Origin: DASUAO01 sp046484625
GTDB taxonomy: Bacteria; Actinomycetota; Acidimicrobiia; IMCC26256; PALSA-555
Assembly: GCA_046484625.1 (NCBI GenBank)
Contig: JAWOIO010000203.1
Coordinates: 1-13,044 of the forward strand
Direction of reading: 5' to 3'
Length of the DNA: 13,044 bases
A model generated the notes under the pieces. It did no database searches and was not told the DNA's origin. It worked only from the letters and a program-made list of their open reading frames with translations. A program made the translations under genes and the position numbers. Shown here one piece after another: positions 1 through 6,589 of this stretch. Numbering within the stretch: the first letter of the stretch is position 1; each line of letters opens with the position of its first letter.

Positions 1-248
1 GTGGCGGGGACGGGTGGAGTTCGCTGCTGATCGCAATGACTTGGCGGCCGAGCGATTCCGATCGTGGCAGGACGCTCGGTTCCGTTCCTGATCGTGATCA
101 GCATGGGTCGCGCCCGACGTGGCCCGCGGCCAGGTAGAGCCCATCCCCCAGGGCCGTCGCGCGGGGTTCCGATCGTCGAAGCGGGCGTCATTCCGATCAT
201 CCCCGCCCGAGAGACCTTCGCCGCCGCCGGCAACTCCGGCGCGTGCCG
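1..248. other. left edge without a recognisable gene
   Basis: No reading frame here resembles a known protein. Frame 2 on the plus strand is open from the window edge to a TGA at 89-91, which could be the last 29 residues of a gene cut by the edge, but so short an open frame is expected by chance at this GC. The stretch carries repeated TTCCGATC-type words and a perfect CTGATC/GATCAG palindrome at 88-101. A 6-bp inverted repeat (CGGGCG 182-187, CGCCCG 204-209) lies downstream of the minus-strand operon and could weakly end its transcript. Confidence 0.4.
56..200. repeat. dispersed TTCCGATC(G/A)T repeats
   Basis: The ten-base word TTCCGATCGT occurs at 56-65 and 167-176, and the variant TTCCGATCAT at 191-200. 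All copies are in the same orientation inside non-coding DNA. Multiple short repeats near an end are known from IS21-type elements and other transposons, but no transposase gene or terminal inverted repeat is visible, so the mobile-element reading is only an inference. Confidence 0.4.
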
Positions 249-500
249 CTAGATGCCGGCGAGGTACTTCGAGACGGTGACGCTGCCATCGAAGTAGTTC
301 GCATGGGTGAGGCGCACGGTGTCGAGCGAGTCCGAGCCGACGAGCACGATCTCGACGCGTTCGCGACCCTGGAACTCCTGCTCCTTGTCGGAGTAGGCGG
401 CCACAGCCGCGTCGGCGTCATCACCGAACTCGCGCATCTCGATGAGCTCGCCGCGCTCGTGATCGAAGACGAGCAGAAAATTCAGGATCGTCTGAGTCAT
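249..500 (-). CDS. 83-residue protein coupled to RelA/SpoT synthetase
   Basis: This is a small acidic protein with no signal peptide or membrane segment. It begins MTQTILNFLLVFDHERGEL and has a second hydrophobic strand, VEIVLVGSD, followed by a conserved-looking SLDTVRLTHANYF segment, so a compact alpha/beta fold is likely. I recognise no family of known function. The ATG at 500 overlaps the TGA of the upstream synthetase gene as ATGA, and a strong Shine-Dalgarno (GGAGGGG, 505-511) lies four bases before it inside that gene, so the two are probably made together. Position and size would suit an antitoxin or accessory partner of the synthetase, as in toxSAS toxin-antitoxin pairs, but nothing in its own sequence shows that activity. 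Confidence 0.8.
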   Translation of the reverse strand: MTQTILNFLLVFDHERGELIEMREFGDDADAAVAAYSDKEQEFQGRERVEIVLVGSDSLDTVRLTHANYFDGSVTVSKYLAGI

Positions 501-1198
501 GAGGCCCCTCCGCCCAACAAGGGTAGCGCCGACTCCCGGAGTCGACTGAGCGTCTCGATCAGCTCCGGTTCGACCACTGCGCCTTCTTCTTCCAGGGCCA
601 TCGCTTGCGAGATCGCCTCGAGCAGCTCGAGGACTGGTGCGGGGCCGACACCGCTCTTCAGATCCGTGTCGAGGCGGCCACTGAGCCGCTCGACCGTGAT
701 GGCCCATTCGTGCATGACCCGGGTCCGGAGCTGGACCTCGATGCTGCGCTCGTCGTAGACGACGATCAAGTGAACGCCTCGGTACCCGGAGGACCTGGGA
801 TCCGAGACGTAGTCACTGACCCGTGTCGGGGGACGCCGCTTCGAGAGTCTGCGCTGCACGCGCCGCACCTCGTCGATGCTGTCGAGCACGGCTCGACATC
901 CGCCGACATCCTGCATCGTCGCGAGAGCAAGCGTCGGCTCTCGTCGCAACTTGTCGAGGATCGTCGGTTCTCGCTTCAGACGCTGCGTGACTTCGACCCT
1001 GCATCCCTCGGTGCTGACCATGGACCGGAGACCCATCGTCGCCTTCGTCAGTGGCAACTGATGTGCGGCGCGGAATCGGAGGAGTACTTCGAGCGCCGCG
1101 CGGTAGTTGGCCTCGTCGACGAGCTCGCCGCGCACCCAGGATCGAAGCGTCTTGCCCGCCTTGTTGACCTGTGATGTCGTGAGAGCTGGGTCAGTCAC
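497..1198 (-). CDS. RelA/SpoT-domain nucleotide synthetase, hydrolase-less
   Basis: Predicted cytoplasmic pyrophosphotransferase of the RelA/SpoT family (PF04607-type), 233 residues from the GTG at 1198. The synthetase signature is complete: R73-L-K75, K83-L84, D97 in the QDVGGCR motif (metal ligand), DYVSDPRSSGYRGVH at 129-143 with the guanine-stacking Tyr139, and E154-Q156-R158-T159 in IEVQLRT. There is no HD hydrolase, TGS or ACT domain, so it is a stand-alone small alarmone synthetase or a toxSAS-type enzyme that modifies tRNA or makes toxic alarmones. The GTG is preferred over an ATG at 1240 because GGAGGAG (1206-1212) sits seven bases before it, while the ATG has no Shine-Dalgarno. The 83-residue partner gene overlaps its stop. 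A degenerate tRNA-like sequence about 180 bases upstream suggests acquired DNA. Confidence 0.85.
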   Translation of the reverse strand: MTDPALTTSQVNKAGKTLRSWVRGELVDEANYRAALEVLLRFRAAHQLPLTKATMGLRSMVSTEGCRVEVTQRLKREPTILDKLRREPTLALATMQDVGGCRAVLDSIDEVRRVQRRLSKRRPPTRVSDYVSDPRSSGYRGVHLIVVYDERSIEVQLRTRVMHEWAITVERLSGRLDTDLKSGVGPAPVLELLEAISQAMALEEEGAVVEPELIETLSRLRESALPLLGGGAS

Positions 1199-1205
1199 GA
1201 ATCGA

Positions 1206-1212
1206 CTCCTCC
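1206..1212 (-). promoter_or_regulatory. Shine-Dalgarno deciding the synthetase start
   Basis: The minus strand reads GGAGGAG, seven bases before the GTG at 1198. It supports that GTG over the upstream ATG at 1240, which lacks a comparable site. Confidence 0.7.
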
Positions 1213-1269
1213 ACCGAACACCGACAACGAAGGTAGACATTCAGGAGCTCAGGTCGAGACGCCGAGTCC

Positions 1270-1288
1270 TGTCACCGGTTTGTCACCG
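1270..1288. repeat. paired TGTCACCG direct repeat
   Basis: TGTCACCG occurs at 1270-1277 and again at 1281-1288, an 11-base period, about one helical turn. It lies between the synthetase gene and the tRNA-like remnant, where a regulator of the operon or an integrase could bind. No protein can be assigned from the sequence. Confidence 0.4.
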
Positions 1289-1372
1289 AGTCGCGGCGTA
1301 CAGTGCGTGCGTGGAGTGCGCGCGCGTTTCCCGAATCGTTCTGCAGCAACCTCAGCGCACTGAACGACACGT

Positions 1373-1434
1373 AATGGACGGCTCTGCATTCGCTTCTATT
1401 CCGTTGGTCGGGGGTTCGAATCCTCCCGGGCGCG
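1373..1434 (+). pseudogene. tRNA-Arg-like 3' half, broken
   Basis: The 3' part has the hallmarks of a tRNA: a T stem GGGGG (1410-1414), T loop TTCGAAT (1415-1421), pairing arm CCTCC (1422-1426), and an acceptor-like CGGGCGC strand (1427-1433) plus one base. A CTTCTA stretch before it resembles an anticodon loop for TCT, and GCATTCGCTTCTA resembles the anticodon arm of actinobacterial tRNA-Arg. The 3' side of the anticodon stem does not pair, and no GCGCCCG acceptor strand lies at the expected place, so it cannot fold as a working tRNA. The likeliest origin is an attachment-site scar left by an integrative element; decay of a duplicated tRNA is the alternative. Confidence 0.55.
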
Positions 1435-1474
1435 CTCCACGAACCGCTGCACCGGACCGCGCGCAGTCGAGACC

Positions 1475-1888
1475 TCAGCTCGCAGCGACACCCATCGTGA
1501 GGGTCGTGCGGTAGCCGCTGCTGTCGCCCGTCACGGTGAGCGTCGACTCCGTGCCGCCGCTCTGGTAGACCCCGTCGTCGGCGTTGCGGGTGTCGCGATC
1601 GCCGCGCGACGAGTAGGGCTCGGCGCGGTACACGGTGTCGGTGATGTCGGACCGCACGAGGTCACCGTCGAGGGAGAAGGGTCCCTCCGTCGACTCGGGG
1701 GTCAGCGTGCAGTCGGCGGACGGGCCCGACGACTCGGCCCCCGCCCCCTGCTTTCCCGACAACCCCGACGACGAGCCGTCACCGCATGCTGCGGCCATCG
1801 CGCCGAGGCCGACGGTGCCGAGGAGCAGGAGGGCGCGGCGTCGGTCGAGCAAGGGCAGCGCGGCGCGGTCACGCGGTTCGTCGGTCAT
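1475..1888 (-). pseudogene. intradiol dioxygenase-like lipoprotein, core deleted
   Basis: The N-terminus has a Tat-like RRR motif (16-18), a hydrophobic stretch and a lipobox MAAAC with Cys35, so an exported lipoprotein was encoded. Residues 60-83 (CTLTPESTEGPF ... LVRSDIT) match the start of extracellular intradiol ring-cleavage dioxygenases (PF00775-type). The next residues, DTVYRAEPYSSRGDRDTRN onward with DDGVY and the closing TLTMGV, match the extreme C-terminus of the same family. The central catalytic barrel with its two Tyr and two His iron ligands is absent. The product is 137 residues, well under half the usual length of this family. The join is in frame, near 1636-1648, where ITD/LTD-type coding sequence could have allowed recombination between short repeats. 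No Shine-Dalgarno is evident. It is probably a dead remnant, unless the assembly has lost the core. Confidence 0.75.
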
Positions 1889-1930
1889 GCAGCCAGTCTG
1901 CCCCGGGACCCTGAGGGTGGACTGAGCACG

Positions 1931-1953
1931 GGGCGCGGCGGAGGCGCGCGCCC
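1931..1953 (-). terminator. hairpin after cyclase/ATPase gene
   Basis: GGGCGCG (1931-1937) pairs with CGCGCCC (1947-1953) around a nine-base loop, five bases after the stop of the large regulator gene. There is no U-tract, as is common in high-GC actinobacteria, so termination is only probable. Confidence 0.4.
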
Positions 1954-1958
1954 GGCAC

Positions 1959-4900
1959 TCAGCCGCCGAGTGCGGCCCGAGCCCGGGCGAGGGTCGGTGC
2001 CATGCCGAGACGTTCGGCGAGGTCCGCGCCCTCGCGCAGGAACTGCACGCCCCGCTCGCGATCGCCGGGCGCGTCCCGGCGGAGGAGCAGCTCGCCCAGC
2101 TCGGTCGTGCTCTGGGCGGTGCGGGCATCGAGACCGGCGCGGCGATGCAGCGCGTCGCCGGCCTCGGCCGCGACGATCGCCTCGTCGAGGCGCCCGAGCG
2201 TCGCGAGCAGGCGCGCGATGCAGGTGTCGAAGGCCTCCATGATGGTGACTTCGCTGCCCGGGAGCTCGCCCGAGAGTCGTTGCATCCCGGGCAGGAACTG
2301 CTCGGCGATCTCGGCATCGCCGAATGCCTGGACCAGGCGAGAGGCGTAGGTCGTTCCGATGTAGCTCAGCTGCGCGGGCAGATGGGGGAAGACGCCTTCG
2401 AACCACGTGCGGAGCTCGGCCCGTGCCCGTGTCTCGTCGCCTCCGAGATCCGACGCCAACGCGGAGTAGGGGGCGAGCGTCGCGAACGGCGTGGCGGCGA
2501 GGGCGACGGCCTCTGCGCCGGACGCCTCGGCGTCGCCCCGGTCGAGGGCGGTGCGGAACCGTTGCGCGTGCCAGACGGCGTCGCCGCTCTCGCCGATGTC
2601 GCCGGCGATCCCATGCGACTCGCCGGAGAGCGCGTCGGCGTCGTCGAATCGACCTTCCGTCGCGAGCCGGGCGGCACGGAAGTTCCGGATCACCCAGCCC
2701 TCGAGGCTGGCCCCGGCGATGTCCGACGACGCGGCGAACGCGGTGTCGGCCTCGTCGAGACTGCCCTGACACGTCAAGACGCGACCGACGAGCAGCTGGG
2801 TGATGGAGACCAGCGAGCGGTCGTTCAGGCGATCGGCGGTCTCCACCAACTCAGCGACGGTCGACTCGCGCCCGGCGACAGGTACAGACACGTTCTCGGT
2901 CCAGGCGAGCGCACGCAACGCGTGGACGAACGCTCCATCGTCGTTGGCCTCGCGCGCGAGATCGACGGCTTCGGTCGCGAGCCGAAAGGCCTCGTCGCCG
3001 GGCGCGAAGATCAGCGCGTAGGAGAGGAACGCGGTGACGAGCGCCCGCAGCGCGAGGTCGTCGTCATCCAGGCCCGCGAGACCCTCCCGCATGATGTCGA
3101 CGCCGAGCTCGTCGGACGGGCGCGCGAACTGGGTCGCGAGACCCTGGTACGAGATCCCTGCGCGGGCGACGAGCGCAGGGCTGGAGGCACGCCGTCCGGC
3201 CTCGGCCGCCGCGAGCGCCAGCTCGCGACCGCGGTCCGGGTTGGCGTTGTAGTGCTCGGCCAGGGCGAGCGTCGCGAGCAGCTCGGAGCGGAGCGGCAGG
3301 TCCGGCTCGTCGGCCAGATCGCTCACCTCCACCGCCCGGTCGAGGAGCGCGACCTCGTCGGCGAAGGCGGCGCGCCGGTGTGCGGCCTCGGCGGCGTCCG
3401 TCGCGTAGCGGATCGCCTGGTCCGCGACCCCGAGCGACGCGGCTTCCAGGAAGTGGTGGGCCAACAGCTCGACGGGGGTGCCCCGTCGCGCCTCGAGCAC
3501 CTCGGCGGCGCGGCGGTGGAGGCGCACCTTTCGGTTGGTGCTCAGCTCCTCGAGCAACGTCTGGCGCACGAGGGCGTGGATGAACGAGAGCCGACCGGGA
3601 TGGTCGTCCACCTCTTCGACGAGCGACGCCGCGAGCACCGCGTCGAGATCGTCGACGACCTCGTCGACCGGACGCTCCGCGACCTCAGCCACCACGTCGG
3701 TCTCGAACTCCCGCCCGAGGAGGGCAGCCACGCGCAGCAGCTCGTTGGCGCGATCGGGCAGCGCCGACAGGCGCCGTCCCACGACGTCACGCACCCCCTC
3801 CGGGAGCCCGATCTCGTCCCAGGCGACCGTGCCCACCCACACGCCGTCCTCCTGGACGAGCGCCCCCGACTCAGCGAGGTGGCGCAGCACCTCCTGGAGG
3901 AAGAAGGGGTTGCCTTCGGTCTCCTCGAGCAGCCGCCGGATCATCGCCGCGCCCTCGGGTGGCAGGTCCTCGCCACGGACGCGCTCGAGCATGGCGCGCA
4001 GCTCCGACTCGTCGAACCCGCGCAGGACCGCGCGGGTGACGTTCGGGGCGCGGCGCAGATCGGCGAGCGCGGGCGCGAGCGCATGGGATCGATCGACGTC
4101 GGTGTCGCGATAGGTGACGACGACGAGCAACCGGGCATCCGGAGAGAGGTGCCGCACGAGGTGGCGGAGCAGGTTGACGCTCGCTGCGTCGGCCCAGTGC
4201 GCGTCGTCGAACACGAACACGACCGGCGTCTCTTCTGCGGCGGCGGCGAGGAGATCCACAACCGCGTCGAACAAGAGGAGCCGCTCGGTCTCGGGATCCG
4301 CGTCGATCGGCGCGGGGACGTCGCTGCCCAGCCGCCGGAGTCCCTCGGGCACGAGGCGAGCGATCTCGCCACCGTGTCGCTCGACGTTCCCGGCCAGGAC
4401 TGCCACATCGACGTGTGCAACCAGGTGGCGCAACGCCTCGATCCACGGCGCGTAGGTCGCGAGGACGTGCTCGTCGCAGCGACCCATCAGCACCAGCGCA
4501 CCCTCGGCGTGCGCGGTTCGTGCGACCTCGGCCGACAGGCGCGTCTTGCCGATCCCGGGCTCGCCCACCACGAGCACCACGGCGGCACCGTCGGCCTGGG
4601 CGCGCTTCCACGCGTCGGCGAGCACGGCGCGTTCCTCGTCGCGTCCGGAGAACGGGAACTCCGACGCACCGGAGCGCAGCGCGCCCGGTAGGGGTGCGGC
4701 CTCCTCCGCGGTCGTGCTCGCCCATGGGATCTCATAGACGGTGACCGGCTCGGGGAGCCCCTTCAGCTCCGTCTCACCGACGAGGCGGAACGACACGTCG
4801 GTACGACCGCGGGCGAGACCGCGCACGAGGTCGTCGCAGAGGATCTCGCCTCCCTCGGCGGAGTCGCACAAGCGGCTCGCGGTGACGACCGGCGTGCCGT

Positions 4901-5234
4901 GGCAGTCGTCGTCGTCCCACGTCACGTCGCCCGAGCTCACCCCGATGCGCACGAAGAGGCGGTGCGCCTGGGTCGCCCGCCGGTTCGACCGCTCGACGCC
5001 CGCCTGGATCGCACTTGCGGCGGTGACCGCCTCGGCCGCGCCACCGAAGGTCGCGAGGATCCCGTCGCCGAGATGCTTCACCACCTTGCCGCCGTGGCCC
5101 TCGACGGCGTCGCGCAGGATCGAGTCATGGCGCCGACGCAGCTCGTCGGCGGCGAGCTGGCCGAGCCCGGAGAACAGCTCGGTGCTCCCCACCAGGTCGG
5201 TGAAGAGGATCGTCGCGGTCCCCGACTCGGCCAT
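1959..5234 (-). CDS. class III cyclase / AAA ATPase / helical-repeat regulator
   Basis: A 1091-residue cytoplasmic signalling protein. Residues 6-170 form a class III nucleotidyl cyclase domain with metal Asp13 in FTDLVGST, Lys50/Lys53 and Asp57 in KHLGDG, and Arg121 in VVTASRL. The Asn that normally precedes that Arg by four residues is Val here, so catalysis is uncertain. Residues about 195-470 are a STAND/AAA ATPase: Walker A GEPGIGKT (224-231) and Walker B VVFVFDD (338-344). The remaining roughly 500 residues are Ala/Leu-rich helical repeats of TPR or MalT type, likely a sensor or scaffold. This architecture is common in actinobacteria and resembles LuxR-type LAL regulators, but no helix-turn-helix is present. 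No Shine-Dalgarno precedes the ATG. A TAGGGT on the minus strand (5243-5248) ends eight bases before it, suggesting leaderless initiation. It is transcribed divergently from tRNA-His. Confidence 0.9.
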   Translation of the reverse strand: MAESGTATILFTDLVGSTELFSGLGQLAADELRRRHDSILRDAVEGHGGKVVKHLGDGILATFGGAAEAVTAASAIQAGVERSNRRATQAHRLFVRIGVSSGDVTWDDDDCHGTPVVTASRLCDSAEGGEILCDDLVRGLARGRTDVSFRLVGETELKGLPEPVTVYEIPWASTTAEEAAPLPGALRSGASEFPFSGRDEERAVLADAWKRAQADGAAVVLVVGEPGIGKTRLSAEVARTAHAEGALVLMGRCDEHVLATYAPWIEALRHLVAHVDVAVLAGNVERHGGEIARLVPEGLRRLGSDVPAPIDADPETERLLLFDAVVDLLAAAAEETPVVFVFDDAHWADAASVNLLRHLVRHLSPDARLLVVVTYRDTDVDRSHALAPALADLRRAPNVTRAVLRGFDESELRAMLERVRGEDLPPEGAAMIRRLLEETEGNPFFLQEVLRHLAESGALVQEDGVWVGTVAWDEIGLPEGVRDVVGRRLSALPDRANELLRVAALLGREFETDVVAEVAERPVDEVVDDLDAVLAASLVEEVDDHPGRLSFIHALVRQTLLEELSTNRKVRLHRRAAEVLEARRGTPVELLAHHFLEAASLGVADQAIRYATDAAEAAHRRAAFADEVALLDRAVEVSDLADEPDLPLRSELLATLALAEHYNANPDRGRELALAAAEAGRRASSPALVARAGISYQGLATQFARPSDELGVDIMREGLAGLDDDDLALRALVTAFLSYALIFAPGDEAFRLATEAVDLAREANDDGAFVHALRALAWTENVSVPVAGRESTVAELVETADRLNDRSLVSITQLLVGRVLTCQGSLDEADTAFAASSDIAGASLEGWVIRNFRAARLATEGRFDDADALSGESHGIAGDIGESGDAVWHAQRFRTALDRGDAEASGAEAVALAATPFATLAPYSALASDLGGDETRARAELRTWFEGVFPHLPAQLSYIGTTYASRLVQAFGDAEIAEQFLPGMQRLSGELPGSEVTIMEAFDTCIARLLATLGRLDEAIVAAEAGDALHRRAGLDARTAQSTTELGELLLRRDAPGDRERGVQFLREGADLAERLGMAPTLARARAALGG

Positions 5235-5286
5235 CGCAGGAGACCCTAGAGGGGTTTCGCGTACCGAGGGCGGGTGGGGTGCCGGG

Positions 5287-5292
5287 TATCCT
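5287..5292 (+). promoter_or_regulatory. candidate -10 box for tRNA-His
   Basis: TATCCT fits the actinobacterial TANNNT -10 pattern and lies 42 bases before the tRNA. No clear TTGACA-like -35 is found, so the call is tentative. Confidence 0.3.
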
Positions 5293-5334
5293 GGCGGGCT
5301 GGCGAGACGGTCGTCACCGACCGTCAGCGCTCAT

Positions 5335-5412
5335 GGTGGCCGTAGCTCAGTTGGCGAGAGCGCCGGGTTGTGATCCCGGAGGTCGGGGGTTCGAAACCCC
5401 TCGGTCACCCCA
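5335..5412 (+). tRNA. tRNA-His (anticodon GTG)
   Basis: A complete cloverleaf. Acceptor GTGGCCG (5336-5342) pairs with CGGTCAC (5402-5408). The extra G-1 (5335) faces C73 (5409), the identity mark of tRNA-His. CCA is encoded at 5410-5412. The anticodon stem CCGGG/CCCGG encloses TTGTGAT, with GTG at 5370-5372. The T arm is GGGGG TTCGAAA CCCCT. It is read away from the large regulator and towards the epimerase gene. Confidence 0.97.
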
Positions 5413-5416
5413 CTCG

Positions 5417-5449
5417 CACGCGCCCCCCTCTTCCGAGGCGGGGCGCGTG
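5417..5449. terminator. long hairpin between tRNA-His and epimerase gene
   Basis: A near-perfect stem pairs CACGCGCCCCCCTC (5417-5430) with GAGGCGGGGCGCGTG (5435-5449), one bulged C, and a TTCC tetraloop. It lies four bases after tRNA-His and eleven bases before the stop of the converging epimerase gene, so it probably ends transcripts from both sides. Neither side has a T-tract. Confidence 0.65.
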
Positions 5450-5460
5450 GCGCGTCCGGC

Positions 5461-6381
5461 TCAGGCGGCCTCGGCCGGCCGGTCGAGCACGGCCCGCAGC
5501 GCGCCTTCGAGGGTCGGGTGTGCGAACTCGAAGCCGCTCGCCTCGAGGCGCTTCGGAAGGACGCGCTGACCCCCGAGGAGCAGGCTCTGGACGAGCTCGG
5601 TGCCGAAGCGCGCCTTGAGCGGGAGCACCGGGGTCGGGAGCACCGTCGGCCGGTGCAGCACCTTCCCGAGCGTCGAGGCCAGCTCGGCGTTGGTCACCGG
5701 GTTCGGCGCCGTCAGGTTGACGGCGCCCATCAAGCTGTCGGTGCGCAGCACGTGCCGGATCGCCCCCACCTCGTCCGGGAGCGAGATCCACGACATGTAC
5801 TGGCGACCATCACCGACGCGACCACCGAGGCCGAGCTTGAACGGCACCAGCAGCTTCCCGAGCACGCCACCACCGGGCCCGAGGACGATACCGGTGCGGA
5901 TCGTCGCGACGCGGATACCGGCGTCGGCGGCCGGCTGGGCGGCTGCCTCCCACTGCACGGCGACGTCGGCCGCGAAGTCGGTGCCGGGTGCGCTGTCCTC
6001 CGTGAGGCTCTCGTCGCCGCGATCGCCGTAGTACCCGATGGCGGATGCCGAGACGAGGACGGCGGGCGGCTTCGCGAGCCCGGCGAGCGTGGTCGCGAGG
6101 AGCCGGGTCGGGATCGTCCGGCTCTCGAGGATGAGGCGCTTGCGCGCGTCGGTCCAGCGAGCGTCGCCGATCCCCGCGCCTGCGAGGTGGACCACGGCGC
6201 CGATGCCCTCCAGCGCGCCGGCGTCGATCGTGCCGGCATCGGGGTCCCACGAGATCGCGTCCACTCCCTTCGGGACGTCGCGGCCGCGCAGCGCTCGGAT
6301 CGGGCGATGCCCGTCGGCCGCGAGTGCACCGAGGAGCGCGGACCCGATGAACCCGCTCGAACCCGTGACCAGCACGTCCAT
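5461..6381 (-). CDS. TIGR01777-type SDR epimerase
   Basis: An extended short-chain dehydrogenase/epimerase-like protein of 306 residues, the usual size for the TIGR01777/YfcH family. It opens with the Rossmann motif VLVTGSSGFIGSAL, the NAD(P)-binding GxxGxxG. VVHLAGAGI and the family signature ILESRTIPTRLL follow, then SASAIGYYGDRGDE, whose YYGDRG replaces the usual catalytic YxxxK arrangement in this family. GGRVGDGRQYMSWISLPDEV and the C-terminal DUF1731-like segment ending in HPTLEGALRAVL complete it. The substrate is unknown for the family; in some organisms members act in cell division or envelope functions. The ATG at 6381 is preferred because the Rossmann strand starts directly there; an in-frame TTG at 6390 would add three residues. 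It is convergent with tRNA-His and divergent from tRNA-Lys. Confidence 0.92.
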   Translation of the reverse strand: MDVLVTGSSGFIGSALLGALAADGHRPIRALRGRDVPKGVDAISWDPDAGTIDAGALEGIGAVVHLAGAGIGDARWTDARKRLILESRTIPTRLLATTLAGLAKPPAVLVSASAIGYYGDRGDESLTEDSAPGTDFAADVAVQWEAAAQPAADAGIRVATIRTGIVLGPGGGVLGKLLVPFKLGLGGRVGDGRQYMSWISLPDEVGAIRHVLRTDSLMGAVNLTAPNPVTNAELASTLGKVLHRPTVLPTPVLPLKARFGTELVQSLLLGGQRVLPKRLEASGFEFAHPTLEGALRAVLDRPAEAA

Positions 6382-6442
6382 GCCCGCCAACCTACGTCAG
6401 ACGATTTCGTGGCACAGCACCGGGGAACGCAGGTCCGGTTGG

Positions 6443-6448
6443 TACGAT
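6443..6448 (+). promoter_or_regulatory. candidate -10 box for tRNA-Lys
   Basis: TACGAT matches TANNNT and ends 13 bases before the tRNA, a plausible distance for a short leader. No good -35 is visible at 16-18 bases upstream. Confidence 0.35.
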
Positions 6449-6461
6449 GCCCGAGCACCAC

Positions 6462-6535
6462 GCGCCCCTAGCTCAACTGGCTAGAGCAAGTGACTCTTAA
6501 TCACTAGGTTCAGGGTTCGAGTCCCTGGGGGCGTA
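6462..6535 (+). tRNA. tRNA-Lys (anticodon CTT)
   Basis: A complete cloverleaf. Acceptor GCGCCCC (6462-6468) pairs with GGGGCGT (6528-6534), with a G1-U72 wobble at the tip. The D arm is GCTC...GAGC. The anticodon stem AGTGA/TCACT encloses CTCTTAA, with CTT at 6496-6498. The T arm is CAGGG TTCGAGT CCCTG. The discriminator is A6535 and CCA is not encoded, unlike in the neighbouring tRNA-His. Confidence 0.96.
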
Positions 6536-6589
6536 CGGAGAATCGGGCACGTCCACCGGATCGGTCTGTCTCGAGCCACCGACGGTCGG

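Noticed and set aside
2..91. Possible C-terminal end of a plus-strand gene at the window edge
   Set aside because: Only 29 open codons with no recognisable motif; open frames of this length are expected by chance at this GC content.
1373..1440. Functional tRNA or tmRNA end
   Set aside because: No 5' acceptor strand pairs with the 3' strand, and the anticodon stem does not close. A tmRNA reading fails because the acceptor segment after the T stem is the wrong length.
1889..2317. N-terminal extension of the dioxygenase remnant frame
   Set aside because: The added residues are Arg/Ser/Ala-rich shadow sequence within the regulator gene; the Tat lipoprotein signal fixes the real start at 1888.
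2145..4691. 848-codon open frame on the plus strand
   Set aside because: It lies antisense to the cyclase/ATPase gene, whose protein has clear Walker and cyclase motifs. Its own translation is a low-complexity Arg/Gly/Glu-rich shadow typical of high-GC antisense frames.
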